From contig DATMRS010000020.1 of assembly GCA_035566015.1 (NCBI GenBank), forward strand, positions 372,001 to 436,000: a stretch of 64,000 nt of DNA, in the 5' to 3' direction. Made by a program: the position numbers and the translations under genes. Source of the stretch: DATMRS01 sp035566015 (GTDB taxonomy: Bacteria > Pseudomonadota > Alphaproteobacteria > Sphingomonadales > Sphingomonadaceae). Below, piece after piece: positions 26,201-36,645 of the stretch (positions within the stretch are counted from its first letter, which is position 1; the number at the start of each line of letters is the position of its first letter). The notes beneath the pieces were generated by a model. That model was not told where the DNA came from, did not search any database, and worked only from the letters and a program-made list of their open reading frames with translations.

Positions 26201-27612
26201 GTCACCGCCGGATCGGCGGGGAAACGATGGCGGGTCTTGTCCCAGACCAGCACGCCTTGCCCGAGCAGGCGGGCATAATAGCGCACCGCGCCCCAGGACG
26301 CCGCCATGCCGATGATATTGCTCACCACGGTACGCGGCACCGCACGCAGCCCCTCGCGCCAGCCGTGGAACCGCATCACCATCCAGCCGCGCATTGCCAG
26401 CCGCCAAAGCAGCAGCCCCGTCGTGAGATCGAGCAGGATCGGCGGCAACGCGGGAAGCCGGATGGGCTGGCCGGCGGCGACCTGCGCAAGCACGGCCAAT
26501 ATACCGATCAGGATCGCCGCATAGCCGGCGGCGACCACCAGATGCGCGAGGATCGCCCGCCGGTCGCGCAGCCGCATCCAGCCTTCGAGGAGCCCGCCGC
26601 GCCAGCCGAGCCGGTCCCATCCCGATAGCGCGATGCCGGTGATCCAGCGCGTCTTCTGCCGCACCGCCGCGCCGAAACTCGCCGGGAAATAGGCGCGCAC
26701 CGCGACCAGCGGGCCGCCGGCGACGGCGGGCAGGCGGACGAACACGCCGCGACAGCCCAGCTCACCGAGCCGCAGGCCCAGCTCATAATCCTCGGTGAGG
26801 CTGGCCGCGTCGAAGGGCAATCCGCCGCGCGTCGCCGCCAGCCGTTCGAGCGCTTCACGCCCGATCGCGCAACCGACACCCGCCGACGGCATTCCCGCCC
26901 CCAGCGCCTCGCGCACGACGAGCTGCTTCCCATGCGCCTCGGCAAATTCGTCCAGATAATGGCCCGATACCCAGCGCGATCCGCGATCCGGCAAGGGCTG
27001 GACAGGAAGCTGGACGAGGTCGAAACGCTCGATCAGCGTGTCGAACAGCTTGAGTTCGGCCGGATGGACGACATCCTCGGCATCATGGAGGACGATCGCC
27101 TTGTAGAGCCGCCCTTCGCGCACCTCCTCGTCACGCAGCGCGGCCCACAGTCGGTTCAGCGCCTCCGCCTTGGTGGTCGGCCCGGCGAGCGCCCCGCTTA
27201 CCAGGCGAAGCCGATCGCCGCGCGGATGGGTCGCGCGCACCGCCTCCACCGCCACGATGGTCGCCGGATCGTTCGGATAGACGCCGACGAAGATTCGATA
27301 CTCCTCATGATCGAGGCGATCGAGCGCAGCGCGCAGCATCGGGCCGATCACCGCCGCCTCGTCCCAGGCGCCGACGAAGATCGCGATACGCCCCGGCGCC
27401 TCGGGCGGGGCAAGCGTCGCCGCACTCGCGGGGACATGACGGCTGTAGATCGCCAGCCGACGCCATGTCGCACGCACCAGCCAGATGGCGTCGATCAACA
27501 TGTCGTCGAGCCCGCCGAGCACGAGGCCGACGGCCGCGAACAGCATCAGCTCATATGTGGCGCGCTCCGCAAGCCAGAGCAGCGCATCGCCCCCCAACGA
27601 CATTCCCCCCAT
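26197..27612 (-). CDS. membrane glycosyltransferase, family 2 (NfrB-like)
   Basis: A 471-residue inner-membrane enzyme. One hydrophobic segment (about 20-46) precedes a cytosolic GT-2 domain and three or four membrane helices follow from about 350. Catalytic motifs are complete: DAED (177-180), TED (273-275) and QKTRW (319-323), the processive synthase pattern. It is shorter than E. coli NfrB (about 745 residues) and lacks any C-terminal c-di-GMP-binding domain. ATGs at 27612 and 27603 are both possible. A promoter lies directly upstream, and the barrel-like protein is translated in overlap behind it. A surface polysaccharide is the likely product. Confidence 0.82.
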   Translation of the reverse strand: MGGMSLGGDALLWLAERATYELMLFAAVGLVLGGLDDMLIDAIWLVRATWRRLAIYSRHVPASAATLAPPEAPGRIAIFVGAWDEAAVIGPMLRAALDRLDHEEYRIFVGVYPNDPATIVAVEAVRATHPRGDRLRLVSGALAGPTTKAEALNRLWAALRDEEVREGRLYKAIVLHDAEDVVHPAELKLFDTLIERFDLVQLPVQPLPDRGSRWVSGHYLDEFAEAHGKQLVVREALGAGMPSAGVGCAIGREALERLAATRGGLPFDAASLTEDYELGLRLGELGCRGVFVRLPAVAGGPLVAVRAYFPASFGAAVRQKTRWITGIALSGWDRLGWRGGLLEGWMRLRDRRAILAHLVVAAGYAAILIGILAVLAQVAAGQPIRLPALPPILLDLTTGLLLWRLAMRGWMVMRFHGWREGLRAVPRTVVSNIIGMAASWGAVRYYARLLGQGVLVWDKTRHRFPADPAVT

Positions 27613-27626
27613 GCCACGGAAAATGC

Positions 27627-27655
27627 GCCATAATGGAGCGATTTGCCACCGTCAA
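27627..27655 (-). promoter_or_regulatory. promoter candidate for the NfrB-like operon
   Basis: TTGACG (27655-27650) and TATGGC (27632-27627) on the minus strand are 17 bases apart. The predicted start near 27620 leaves only an 8-17-base leader. Confidence 0.4.
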
Positions 27656-27711
27656 AAGCCGCCATTTTGAACGGAAACAACGGAAGGCGGCGGGCTGGAC
27701 GGCTCCTCGCC

Positions 27712-28803
27712 TCAGCCCGGCCGTCCACGGCTCCGCCGTTCGCCCTTGCGATCCTTGCGGCGCGCCTTGGCGGCGGCGTGAATGGCGCGGCGCTTGCCTT
27801 CGGGCGTCTCGCTATATTTCACCTCCTCAAGCGGCAGATCGCCGGCCGCCTGGTCGAATCCCAGATGCGCGAGGCTTTCGGCCATGTGCGCCGGCGGCTC
27901 GGCGGTGACGTCGATCGTGCCGCCGTCGGGATGATCGATCCGGAGCCGCCGGGCGTGGAGATGCATCTTGCGGCTGATCCCGCCCGTCAGGAACGCTTCC
28001 TGCCCGCCATATTTGCCGTCGCCGACGATCGGGTGGCCGATTGCCGCCATATGCACGCGCAACTGGTGGGTGCGCCCGGTAAGCGGCTGCAATTCCACCC
28101 AGGCGGTGCGGTTCCCCGCGCGTTCGATCACACGATAGCGGGTGCGCGCCGCCAGCCCCTCCTTCTCGTCGACATGCATCTTCTCGCCGCCGGTCCCCGG
28201 CTGCTTGGCGAGCGGCAACTCGATCATCCCGTCCTCGATCGACGGCACGCCGACAACCAGCGCCCAATAGACCTTGCGCGCGCTGCGGCTCGAAAAAGCC
28301 TTGGCGAAATGCGCCGCCGCCCGCGCCGAACGGGCGAGCAGGACCACGCCCGACGTGTCCTTGTCGAGCCGGTGGACCAGCTTCGGCCGGCCCTCCGCAT
28401 CGAAGGTCAGCGCATCGAGCAGGCCGTCGAGATGGCGTTCGGTCTTCGTGCCGCCCTGCGTCGCGAGGCCCGGCGGCTTGTTGACGACGATCGCCTGGCG
28501 ATCGCGATGGATGACGAGGCTCTGGGCGAATTCCGTCTCGTCGGCCGAGAGCGGCGGCCGTTCGCGCCTGGGGCGCTGGCTGGCCGGAGCAGGCGGTTCC
28601 GCCGGGGGCACGCGGATGACCTGCCCCGCCTCGATCCGCTCGCCCGGCGTCGCGCGCTTGCCGTCGAGACGCAACTGGCCGGTGCGCGCCCAGCGGGAGA
28701 CGAGATTGAAGCTCGCTTCGGGCAGGTGCCGCTTGAACCACCGGTCGAGCCGGATGCCGTGATCGTCCTCGCCGACGGTGAACTGGCGCACCTCGTCGCT
28801 CAT
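27712..28803 (-). CDS. RluA-family 23S rRNA pseudouridine synthase (RluC/D-like)
   Basis: A 363-residue enzyme with an N-terminal S4 domain (about 17-65) and the catalytic HRLDKDTSG with nucleophile D147. Downstream LQPLTGRTHQLRVHMAAIGHPI and GDGKYGG are family hallmarks. It converts uridines in rRNA to pseudouridine; the exact site (RluC or RluD) cannot be assigned by eye. The C-terminal tail is very basic (RRKDRKGERRSRGRPG), which would favour RNA binding. Its ATG overlaps the crcB stop as ATGA. Confidence 0.9.
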   Translation of the reverse strand: MSDEVRQFTVGEDDHGIRLDRWFKRHLPEASFNLVSRWARTGQLRLDGKRATPGERIEAGQVIRVPPAEPPAPASQRPRRERPPLSADETEFAQSLVIHRDRQAIVVNKPPGLATQGGTKTERHLDGLLDALTFDAEGRPKLVHRLDKDTSGVVLLARSARAAAHFAKAFSSRSARKVYWALVVGVPSIEDGMIELPLAKQPGTGGEKMHVDEKEGLAARTRYRVIERAGNRTAWVELQPLTGRTHQLRVHMAAIGHPIVGDGKYGGQEAFLTGGISRKMHLHARRLRIDHPDGGTIDVTAEPPAHMAESLAHLGFDQAAGDLPLEEVKYSETPEGKRRAIHAAAKARRKDRKGERRSRGRPG

Positions 28804-29180
28804 GGCGCGAACCGCACGACGGCAAAGCCAAGGATCAGGAGCAGCAGCGCGCCCGCCACCGACAGGCCGCTATAGGCCAGCGCCATCATCGGCTGCCCGC
28901 GCTCCAGCATGCCATAGGTTTCGAGGCTGAAGGAGGAAAAGGTGGTGAAGCCGCCGAGCACGCCGGTGCCGAGCAGCAGGAAGGTCGGCTGGTGCATCGG
29001 CCCGTTGCGCGTCAGTATCGCCGCAAGCAGGCCCATCAGGAATCCCCCCAGCAGATTGACGATCAGCGTCCCATAGGGAAAGCCCGCGCCCATCTGCGTG
29101 AGCGCGATGCGCGACACCCAGTAGCGCAGGCCCGCGCCGACGGCGCCGCCCAACATGACGAGGTAGAGAAGTGGAGGCAT
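28800..29180 (-). CDS. crcB: fluoride channel CrcB/Fluc
   Basis: A 126-residue, four-helix membrane protein. GAVGAGLRYWVSR, PYGTLIVNLLGGF and GTGVLGGFTTFSSFSLE are the conserved Fluc segments, including the Phe-rich pore stretch and the sodium-site TTFS. It exports fluoride as a dual-topology dimer. A single copy is present and couples to the pseudouridine synthase. No fluoride riboswitch signature is visible in the short leader, so control by fluoride is not supported here. Confidence 0.95.
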   Translation of the reverse strand: MPPLLYLVMLGGAVGAGLRYWVSRIALTQMGAGFPYGTLIVNLLGGFLMGLLAAILTRNGPMHQPTFLLLGTGVLGGFTTFSSFSLETYGMLERGQPMMALAYSGLSVAGALLLLILGFAVVRFAP

Positions 29181-29241
29181 AGCTGGCCTTGTCCGTTCAT
29201 GCTGTCGTCGCGCAACGGCGGCGCATCCGAGGGAAGTGCGT

Positions 29242-29817
29242 TTAGCGGCTGCCGTCCCCCGCCGCCAGTGGCGCCGGATCGGGAGGAGGAGACGGCGCCC
29301 CCCGGCCGGTAATCAGCGTCGCCTCGCTGCCCCTAGCGGCACGCGTCGCGGTGAGCGTGAAACCCGTCCCTGCCCGCGTCGCGCTCAGCATCGCCATGTC
29401 GCCGGCCGCCACCTCACCGTCGATCCGATAGCCCGCCTTGACTGCGGCCTGCTTGTAGAATGCGGCGATCTCGGCCGGCGTGGCCGCGCTGGTGAAGCTC
29501 AGCATCGCATTGGCGTCGGGGCCGTCGCGCCCTTTGCCGGTCACGATCGTGCTCGCCGTCACCTGCGCCCCCGGATAGAGGGGAAGGCCCGAAGGCAAGG
29601 CCGCCGTCCCGCCGCCGCTTTCCACCACCGCGCTGCCCCCGGAAGTCCGGATCGTCACACGTTTGCCGCTCGCCCCGGCCCCCGCCTCCTGCACCTCGTT
29701 CGCCGGGCCGCCACGATCGCAGGCGGCCAGCGATAGCAGCAGGCCGAGCAGGGCGATGGTATGGCGAACGGGCCGAGGCCGCTCCTTGCTTGAAGTCGCC
29801 GGGTTCAGCGCGCACAT
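29242..29817 (-). CDS. probable lipoprotein of unknown function
   Basis: A protein of about 191 residues with a hydrophobic signal and a lipobox (LLLSLAACD). Aspartate follows the cysteine, which in E. coli favours inner-membrane retention. The mature part has GLPLYPGAQVTASTIV and a later AEIAAFYKQAAVKAGYRIDG stretch; I do not recognise the family with certainty. The only ATG giving the signal is at 29817, with a long basic n-region and no clear ribosome site. That start is just seven bases from the start of the divergent gene. Confidence 0.65.
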   Translation of the reverse strand: MCALNPATSSKERPRPVRHTIALLGLLLSLAACDRGGPANEVQEAGAGASGKRVTIRTSGGSAVVESGGGTAALPSGLPLYPGAQVTASTIVTGKGRDGPDANAMLSFTSAATPAEIAAFYKQAAVKAGYRIDGEVAAGDMAMLSATRAGTGFTLTATRAARGSEATLITGRGAPSPPPDPAPLAAGDGSR

Positions 29818-29824
29818 AGCCGCG

Positions 29825-30046
29825 ATGCTGAATCTGCTCTCGCTCGCGATCGGGCTCGTCGCCTTCCTGCTCGCGCTCATTGCCTTCATTCCCCCTTTGG
29901 GCGCGGCCAACTGGCTCATCGTCCCGCTGGCGCTGATCGGCCTTGTCATCGGGCTGATGTCGCCCGCGCGCGGCGGCCGCACGCTCAATCTGGTCGTCAT
30001 CATCATCGGCATCATCCGCCTGATGCTGGGTGGCGGCATCTTCTGA
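29825..30046 (+). CDS. small two- or three-helix membrane protein
   Basis: A 73-residue, strongly hydrophobic protein: LLSLAIGLVAFLLALIAFIP, then ANWLIVPLALIGLVIGLM, a short basic loop (SPARGGRT) and NLVVIIIGIIRLMLGGGIF. It resembles small integral membrane proteins of unknown role found across Gram-negative bacteria. The start at 29825 is used because a longer frame upstream lies antisense to the neighbouring lipoprotein gene. Its transcription must begin inside that gene. Confidence 0.65.
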   Translation: MLNLLSLAIGLVAFLLALIAFIPPLGAANWLIVPLALIGLVIGLMSPARGGRTLNLVVIIIGIIRLMLGGGIF

Positions 30047-30219
30047 CGGCAGCCCCTCGCCCGCGGACGGGTTCGGGACCGGCCCTTCACTGCCTAACCA
30101 AATCGCACTTGCATATTGCCCATCGGGATAAAAGCCTTATGCGGGAGGCGCAGGGGTGGCCGATGGCCGCGATGTGCTGCATGGGCCGTTACCGAGGGGC
30201 AGGCCGAACAGGAGGGGGT

Positions 30220-31113
30220 ATGCCGCCAGCAAAATCCCGAGTGCGTTTCCTGTGGATCTGGGTGGTGCTCGTGGTGCTGTATTTCCTGTGGGAAGCGGCA
30301 TCCTATACCGGGCTGTTCGCCCGCGCCGCCGAATGGCAGCTCGCGCATCTCGGCGAATATCTGCCGACGCTCACCTTCGGTCTGCTGGTTCTCCTGTTCG
30401 GATCGCCCGCGCTCCTGCTCTTCCGCCGCCGGCGGCGGCGTGATGCAGCCGACGCGCAAGCCGATCCGTCGCCGGCCGCGCAGGAGGCGGCGGCATCAGC
30501 GGCCGTCGTCGGCACGCGTTTCATGCGCTTCCTCTTCTGGATATCGGGCGCGCTGGCGGCGGCGGCGCTGGCCTCGCTGCTGTGGACGATTACCCTGCCG
30601 AGCGGCGGCGGCACGCCGCGCGAGGTGGTGCTCGGCACGGCCAGCGATCGCGCACCCGCCGAAGGCGCCGTCCGGCTGGTCGGCGTGATCGTCTACAAGC
30701 GCACCGCCGCCTTCACGCAGGGGCTGCTCGTCATGCGGCGTGGCGCGCGCTACGCGCCCGTCTTTCCGCCGGGGGATCATGACAATATGATCCGCTACTT
30801 CATCGAGCTGGCGCCGCAGGATCATCTGCAGCCGCGCATGGAGGATGCGGTGGTGGTTCGCACGGGCATCCTCGTGCGCGACAGCCTGCCCGGCGCGCTC
30901 GTCCGCCTGTTCCGTTATGCGGGCTATCGCGTCGCCTCGCCGCATTATGTGCTCTACGCCTCGCCGCTGACGATGCGCTGGCATTATTATGTGACGGCGG
31001 TGGAGTTCGCGCTGGGCGCGCTCGTCTTCCTCATCGTCGCCCTGTTCCAGCGCCGCCATGTCCGGCGAATGGGCGCGGCCGCAGATGCCGAGCCTGTCGC
31101 ACAAACAACGTAA
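30220..31113 (+). CDS. uncharacterised membrane protein
   Basis: I do not recognise this 297-residue protein. It has a first membrane helix at about 8-25, a second at 42-60, a basic cluster (RRRRRR), a third at 105-125, a roughly 120-residue extracytoplasmic or cytoplasmic domain with APVFPPGDHDNMIRYFIEL, and a last helix near 265-285. The start at 30220 follows a GGAGGGGG run; an upstream extension lacks a ribosome site. The 30047-30219 gap shows no convincing feature. Confidence 0.65.
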   Translation: MPPAKSRVRFLWIWVVLVVLYFLWEAASYTGLFARAAEWQLAHLGEYLPTLTFGLLVLLFGSPALLLFRRRRRRDAADAQADPSPAAQEAAASAAVVGTRFMRFLFWISGALAAAALASLLWTITLPSGGGTPREVVLGTASDRAPAEGAVRLVGVIVYKRTAAFTQGLLVMRRGARYAPVFPPGDHDNMIRYFIELAPQDHLQPRMEDAVVVRTGILVRDSLPGALVRLFRYAGYRVASPHYVLYASPLTMRWHYYVTAVEFALGALVFLIVALFQRRHVRRMGAAADAEPVAQTT

Positions 31114-31173
31114 ACAGGGCGCTAACCGCACCTCGATACCCAAAATTTGCTTGTCCGCCATAGCGATGGTGCC

Positions 31174-31692
31174 ATGTTCGGACTGCCTTCAACGCTGCCC
31201 GCAGCCGGCTTGGCCTTTCTGGCGGCGCTCGGCTTGCCAGCGGGCCTGGGCCAGAGCGATGCGCTGCCGCGCCCCGACTCCGTCTCGGCGCGCGCGGCGA
31301 TCGTCGAAGTGCCCGAAAGCGTGGACAGGAGCGCCAGCGAATTCACCCGCGCCGCCGATGGCCTCTTCTATATCCAGGCGACCGTGAACGGCGAGCCGGT
31401 GCGCTTCCTCGTCGATACCGGCGCGAGCGTCGTCGTGCTGACCCCGGAAGACGCCCGCCGTGTCGGCGCGCGGCTGGATGAGGACCGGTATAGCGCCCAT
31501 GTCGAGACGGTGGGCGGCAAGGCGGCGATGGCGTGGACGACGCTGGACCATGTCACCGTCGCAGGCCGCAAGGTCCACCAGTTGCGCGCCGCCGTGGTAC
31601 GCGACGGGCTGGGCGTTTCGCTGCTCGGCCAGAACATGCTTTCGAAACTCGCCTCGGTCACGATCGAGGGCGATCGCCTCCGCCTGCGCTGA
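31174..31692 (+). CDS. retropepsin-like aspartic protease (TIGR02281 type)
   Basis: A 172-residue protein with a hydrophobic N-terminal segment (secreted or anchored) and a single retropepsin-like fold. The active-site motif FLVDTGASVVVL is intact (D81), with a DGLGVSLLGQNMLSKL second motif typical of clan AA. Bacterial relatives act in the periplasm as dimers; substrates are mostly unknown. The ATG at 31174 is preferred to an upstream TTG for the signal-like start. A strong terminator follows 26 bases after the stop. Confidence 0.85.
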   Translation: MFGLPSTLPAAGLAFLAALGLPAGLGQSDALPRPDSVSARAAIVEVPESVDRSASEFTRAADGLFYIQATVNGEPVRFLVDTGASVVVLTPEDARRVGARLDEDRYSAHVETVGGKAAMAWTTLDHVTVAGRKVHQLRAAVVRDGLGVSLLGQNMLSKLASVTIEGDRLRLR

Positions 31693-31718
31693 AGGCTGAA
31701 AAGGATAAGGGGAGAAGT

Positions 31719-31754
31719 GGGCGGCGGCGCATTATAATGCCCGCCGCCCCTTTT
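31719..31754 (+). terminator. terminator after the aspartic protease gene
   Basis: GGGCGGCGG pairs with CCGCCGCCC and is followed by CTTTT on the plus strand. The intervening GCATTATAATGC is itself a perfect palindrome, extending the stem with one bulged base. Confidence 0.75.
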
Positions 31755-31763
31755 GCATGCCGA

Positions 31764-32402
31764 TCAGACGGCGCGTGCTTCGGCGCGGGCCAACCGGCGA
31801 CCGGCCAGGCGCAATATCCCGCCGATGCAGCCAAAGCCAAGGATGATCATCGCCCAGGTCGACGGCTCGGGCACCGCACTCGGCACGCCCGGCGTATCAC
31901 CGCCCGACGAGGAAGCCCCCGACGATGCCCCACCGGAGGAACCGCCGCCCGAAGAGCCACCGCCCGAACTGCTGAGGATCGGCCCAACGGGCCCCGGCCC
32001 GGGCCCAGCGAAGATGAGCGGTGGCGGCAGATCGGGCACACCGGGCGCGTCGATATCGGGCGTCGCCAGCGGCGAAACCTGCTCGGTCGGCGTTGCCGGC
32101 TGCGGCACGCGCGCGGCGAAGGCGGCAGGCGGCGTGGGCGGCGGCGGCGTCAGCGCCTGGCGCGCGCGATGGATGGGAAAAACGCGCGGCACGCCGATCG
32201 CCTGCCACGGCGTTGGCGGCACGATGGCGGCCAGCGCCTTGATCGTCGCGGCGGCCTCCGCCTCGTCGAAGAAGCCGGTGGTGAACAGCGCCCGTTCGTT
32301 GGAGATCGCGACGCCCGAGACGAGGAGCCCCGCCAGAAGCGCCAGGCTCATCCGCCGCCGCCGCCGTTCCTCCAGTTCCAGAGGAGTCGCACTCGCAACC
32401 AT
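31764..32402 (-). CDS. PEPxxWA-CTERM protein, low-complexity middle
   Basis: A 212-residue protein with a basic N-terminus (ERRRRRMSLALLAGLLVSG), a proline-rich stretch, and a serine/glycine run (about 144-168). It ends in a sorting tail: PEPSTWA (178-184), a hydrophobic helix and a basic cluster (RLAGRR). Such tails are recognised by exosortase-type systems and lead to surface or exopolysaccharide-associated placement. No exosortase gene is in this window. The start follows an AAGGGGG site; a longer upstream extension is unlikely. The body is not recognisable. Confidence 0.78.
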   Translation of the reverse strand: MVASATPLELEERRRRRMSLALLAGLLVSGVAISNERALFTTGFFDEAEAAATIKALAAIVPPTPWQAIGVPRVFPIHRARQALTPPPPTPPAAFAARVPQPATPTEQVSPLATPDIDAPGVPDLPPPLIFAGPGPGPVGPILSSSGGGSSGGGSSGGASSGASSSGGDTPGVPSAVPEPSTWAMIILGFGCIGGILRLAGRRLARAEARAV

Positions 32403-32597
32403 TTCGGCCCCCTTTACCACGCCACCATCAGCCTTGACCGGACGGAAATTTCGCACGGTACAACGTATAGACTCCATGCTGCATAAGCGATTCTCCCAAA
32501 AGAATGAAGTGTTTCGATTCGGGACAGCCGACACGGGGGCGCGCTATTTGACCTCCGTCGCGCCGTTCCGCACAGAGTAAAGCGAAAGGAGCGCCGC

Positions 32598-33302
32598 ATG
32601 AGTGACGGGGTGAAGCTGCACGAAAGCTGGCGGGCGCCGCTCGCCGGGGAGTTCGCCGAACCGTATATGCAGTCGCTCAAGCAATTCCTGCTGACGGAGA
32701 AAGCGGCGGGCAAGCGCATTTTCCCCAAGGGCAGCGAATATTTCCGCGCGCTGGACCTCACGCCGCTCGAATCGGTGCGCGTCGTGATCCTGGGGCAGGA
32801 CCCCTATCACGGCCCCGGACAGGCGCACGGCCTGTGCTTCTCGGTGCGCCCGGGGGTGCGGCCGCCGCCGAGCCTCGTCAATATCTACAAGGAATTGCAG
32901 ACCGACCTCGGCCTCGTTCCGCCGCGCCACGGCTTCCTCGAACATTGGGCGAAACAGGGCGTGCTGCTGCTCAACAGCGTGCTGACCGTGGAAAACGGGC
33001 AGGCCGCCTCGCATCGCGGGCGCGGCTGGGAACGCTTCACCGACGCGGTGATCGCCCGCGTCAACGCGCGCACCGATCCCGTCGTCTTCCTGCTCTGGGG
33101 CAGCTACGCCCAGAAAAAGGCGGCGTTCGTCGATTCGGTCGAGAAAGGTGGCCCGCACCTCGTCCTGAAAGCCGCCCACCCCTCGCCCTTGTCGGCGCAC
33201 AGCGGCTTCTTCGGCTGCCAGCATTTCTCAAAGACCAACACCTTCCTCGAAAGCCGCGGCCTGCCGCCGATCGACTGGACGCTGCCGAGTTCAGGGGAAT
33301 AG
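32598..33302 (+). CDS. ung: uracil-DNA glycosylase, family 1
   Basis: A 234-residue DNA repair enzyme that removes uracil from DNA. The water-activating loop GQDPYH (66-71, D68), the LLNSVLTVE uracil-recognition strand and the HPSPLSA leucine loop (H194) are all intact. The length matches bacterial Ung. An AAGGAG site precedes the ATG by a few bases. It is monocistronic between a PEP-CTERM gene and a Fic gene. Confidence 0.97.
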   Translation: MSDGVKLHESWRAPLAGEFAEPYMQSLKQFLLTEKAAGKRIFPKGSEYFRALDLTPLESVRVVILGQDPYHGPGQAHGLCFSVRPGVRPPPSLVNIYKELQTDLGLVPPRHGFLEHWAKQGVLLLNSVLTVENGQAASHRGRGWERFTDAVIARVNARTDPVVFLLWGSYAQKKAAFVDSVEKGGPHLVLKAAHPSPLSAHSGFFGCQHFSKTNTFLESRGLPPIDWTLPSSGE

Positions 33303-33441
33303 CGCGTCCAACGGCGAGGCATGCCACGGCAGCGTCTGAGGAACGCCGCCAGAGTTTCACGCTCGTGCAAACTCCCCCGACCACTTTTCACGAAACCAGC
33401 TTTTCGTTGAAAGTGCCGCCGCCACTTTGTATTTCCGTCCA

Positions 33442-34593
33442 ATGGACAAGAACGGCTTCGGCGCAACGGCCAGCGGCACGCTGATACCGACGATCGGCGG
33501 CAGGAAAGCGTTCGTCCCGAACCCGCTGCCGCCTCCCTCGATCGATATCGTCCGCCTTCTACCCGAACTGACGCGCGCCACACAGGCCGTCGGCGAGCTT
33601 AAGGGTATAGGCCGCACCATCCCGAACCCTTTGCTTCTGATAAGCCCCCTGCAACGCCGGGAGGCGGTGTCGTCGTCGAGCATGGAAGGCACCTATACGA
33701 CGCTGACCGATCTTTTCCTGTTCGAGGCCGGCGCCGGCGACGCGGCGGCGAGGGGCGACAATCGTGAGGTCCTGAACAATGTGCGTGCGCTGGAAGGCGC
33801 GATCGCCGCGCTTGGACAACTTCCGATCTCGACGCGGCTGATCCGCGATGCCCATCGGGTCCTGCTGTCGGGCGTCGCGCGCCATCGTGGCGCGACCATC
33901 GCCGCCGGTGAACTGAAGCGCGATCAGAACTGGATCGGTGGTGGCGGCCGGATCGACAATGCGCGCTTCATTCCGACCCCGCCCGGCGAGACACCCGCCG
34001 CACTCGACCAGCTGATGGCTTTCATCAACCGCGAGGACAGGTCTGCCCCGCTGATCGATGCCGCGCTGGCGCATTATCAGTTCGAAACGATTCATCCGTT
34101 CGCCGACGGCAATGGGCGCGTCGGCCGCATGCTGATTACACTGATGCTGATCGTCGCCGGCACGTTGCCCACGCCGTTGCTTTACATGAGTCCGTATCTG
34201 GAACGGCACAAGGATTGCTATATCGATCTGATGTATGCCGTTTCGCGCGACGGCGCGTGGGAACCCTGGATCGCCTTCTTTCTGGAAGCCGTGACCGCTT
34301 CCGCCGAGGAAACGATCACGGTGGTCCAGCGATTGCAGGACCTGCAACGCGACTATCGCGAACGCTTTCAGACGGCACGCCGGTCCGCGCTGATGCTCAG
34401 GATCGTCGATCTGGCGTTCGAGCGCCCGGTCCGATCGATTTCCGATTTTGCCGAGGCGCTGGGGGTGACCTATGGCGGCGCCCAGAACAACATCAACGAA
34501 CTGATCGCACAGGGCGTGGCGGAGGAAGTCGGCGGCACCTATCCGAAGCTGATCCGCTTTCCCGGCGTGCTGGAGGCGTTGCGGGTGGGGTGA
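33442..34593 (+). CDS. Fic-domain protein (probable AMP transferase), self-inhibited
   Basis: A 383-residue cytoplasmic protein. The core motif HPFADGNGRVGR (218-229) is complete, so AMP transfer or the reverse reaction is possible. An inhibitory helix motif S-x-x-x-E-G occurs in the same chain at S78-G83 (SSSMEG), the class II arrangement, so no separate antitoxin is needed. A C-terminal winged-helix-like part follows (FAEALGVTYGGAQNNINELI). Targets are not predictable. The first ATG is used; a TTG 15 bases upstream is also possible. No partner gene lies next to it, and a terminator follows. Confidence 0.88.
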   Translation: MDKNGFGATASGTLIPTIGGRKAFVPNPLPPPSIDIVRLLPELTRATQAVGELKGIGRTIPNPLLLISPLQRREAVSSSSMEGTYTTLTDLFLFEAGAGDAAARGDNREVLNNVRALEGAIAALGQLPISTRLIRDAHRVLLSGVARHRGATIAAGELKRDQNWIGGGGRIDNARFIPTPPGETPAALDQLMAFINREDRSAPLIDAALAHYQFETIHPFADGNGRVGRMLITLMLIVAGTLPTPLLYMSPYLERHKDCYIDLMYAVSRDGAWEPWIAFFLEAVTASAEETITVVQRLQDLQRDYRERFQTARRSALMLRIVDLAFERPVRSISDFAEALGVTYGGAQNNINELIAQGVAEEVGGTYPKLIRFPGVLEALRVG

Positions 34594-34677
34594 GCCGTGT
34601 GACGCGGCTCACCCCGTTCAGAAATCGCGGGACCGCACCGCAACTTGGACGCTGATCCAGTACGCCTAAGATACCTG

Positions 34678-34713
34678 GCCCAAGGGCCGACGCTCTCGTC
34701 GGTCCTTGGGCTT
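34678..34713 (+). terminator. terminator after the Fic gene
   Basis: GCCCAAGGGCCGAC pairs with GTCGGTCCTTGGGC around a six-base loop, with CTTT after it on the plus strand. It also lies only five bases beyond the convergent thiC stop and may assist there. Confidence 0.65.
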
Positions 34714-34717
34714 TCCA

Positions 34718-36589
<1,872 letters not shown>

Positions 36590-36645
36590 GGCGAATCTCA
36601 CTCCGTTGGGCTGGACGGAGGACGGGCGGCGCGGTTACGCATGCG

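Noticed and set aside
26201..26620. Long N-terminal extension of the barrel-like protein gene
   Set aside because: The sequence is an arginine/alanine shadow inside the glycosyltransferase gene; the ATGA overlap and membrane helix support the start at 26200.
29181..29241. Possible fluoride riboswitch before crcB
   Set aside because: The conserved aptamer elements are not visible in the short leader.
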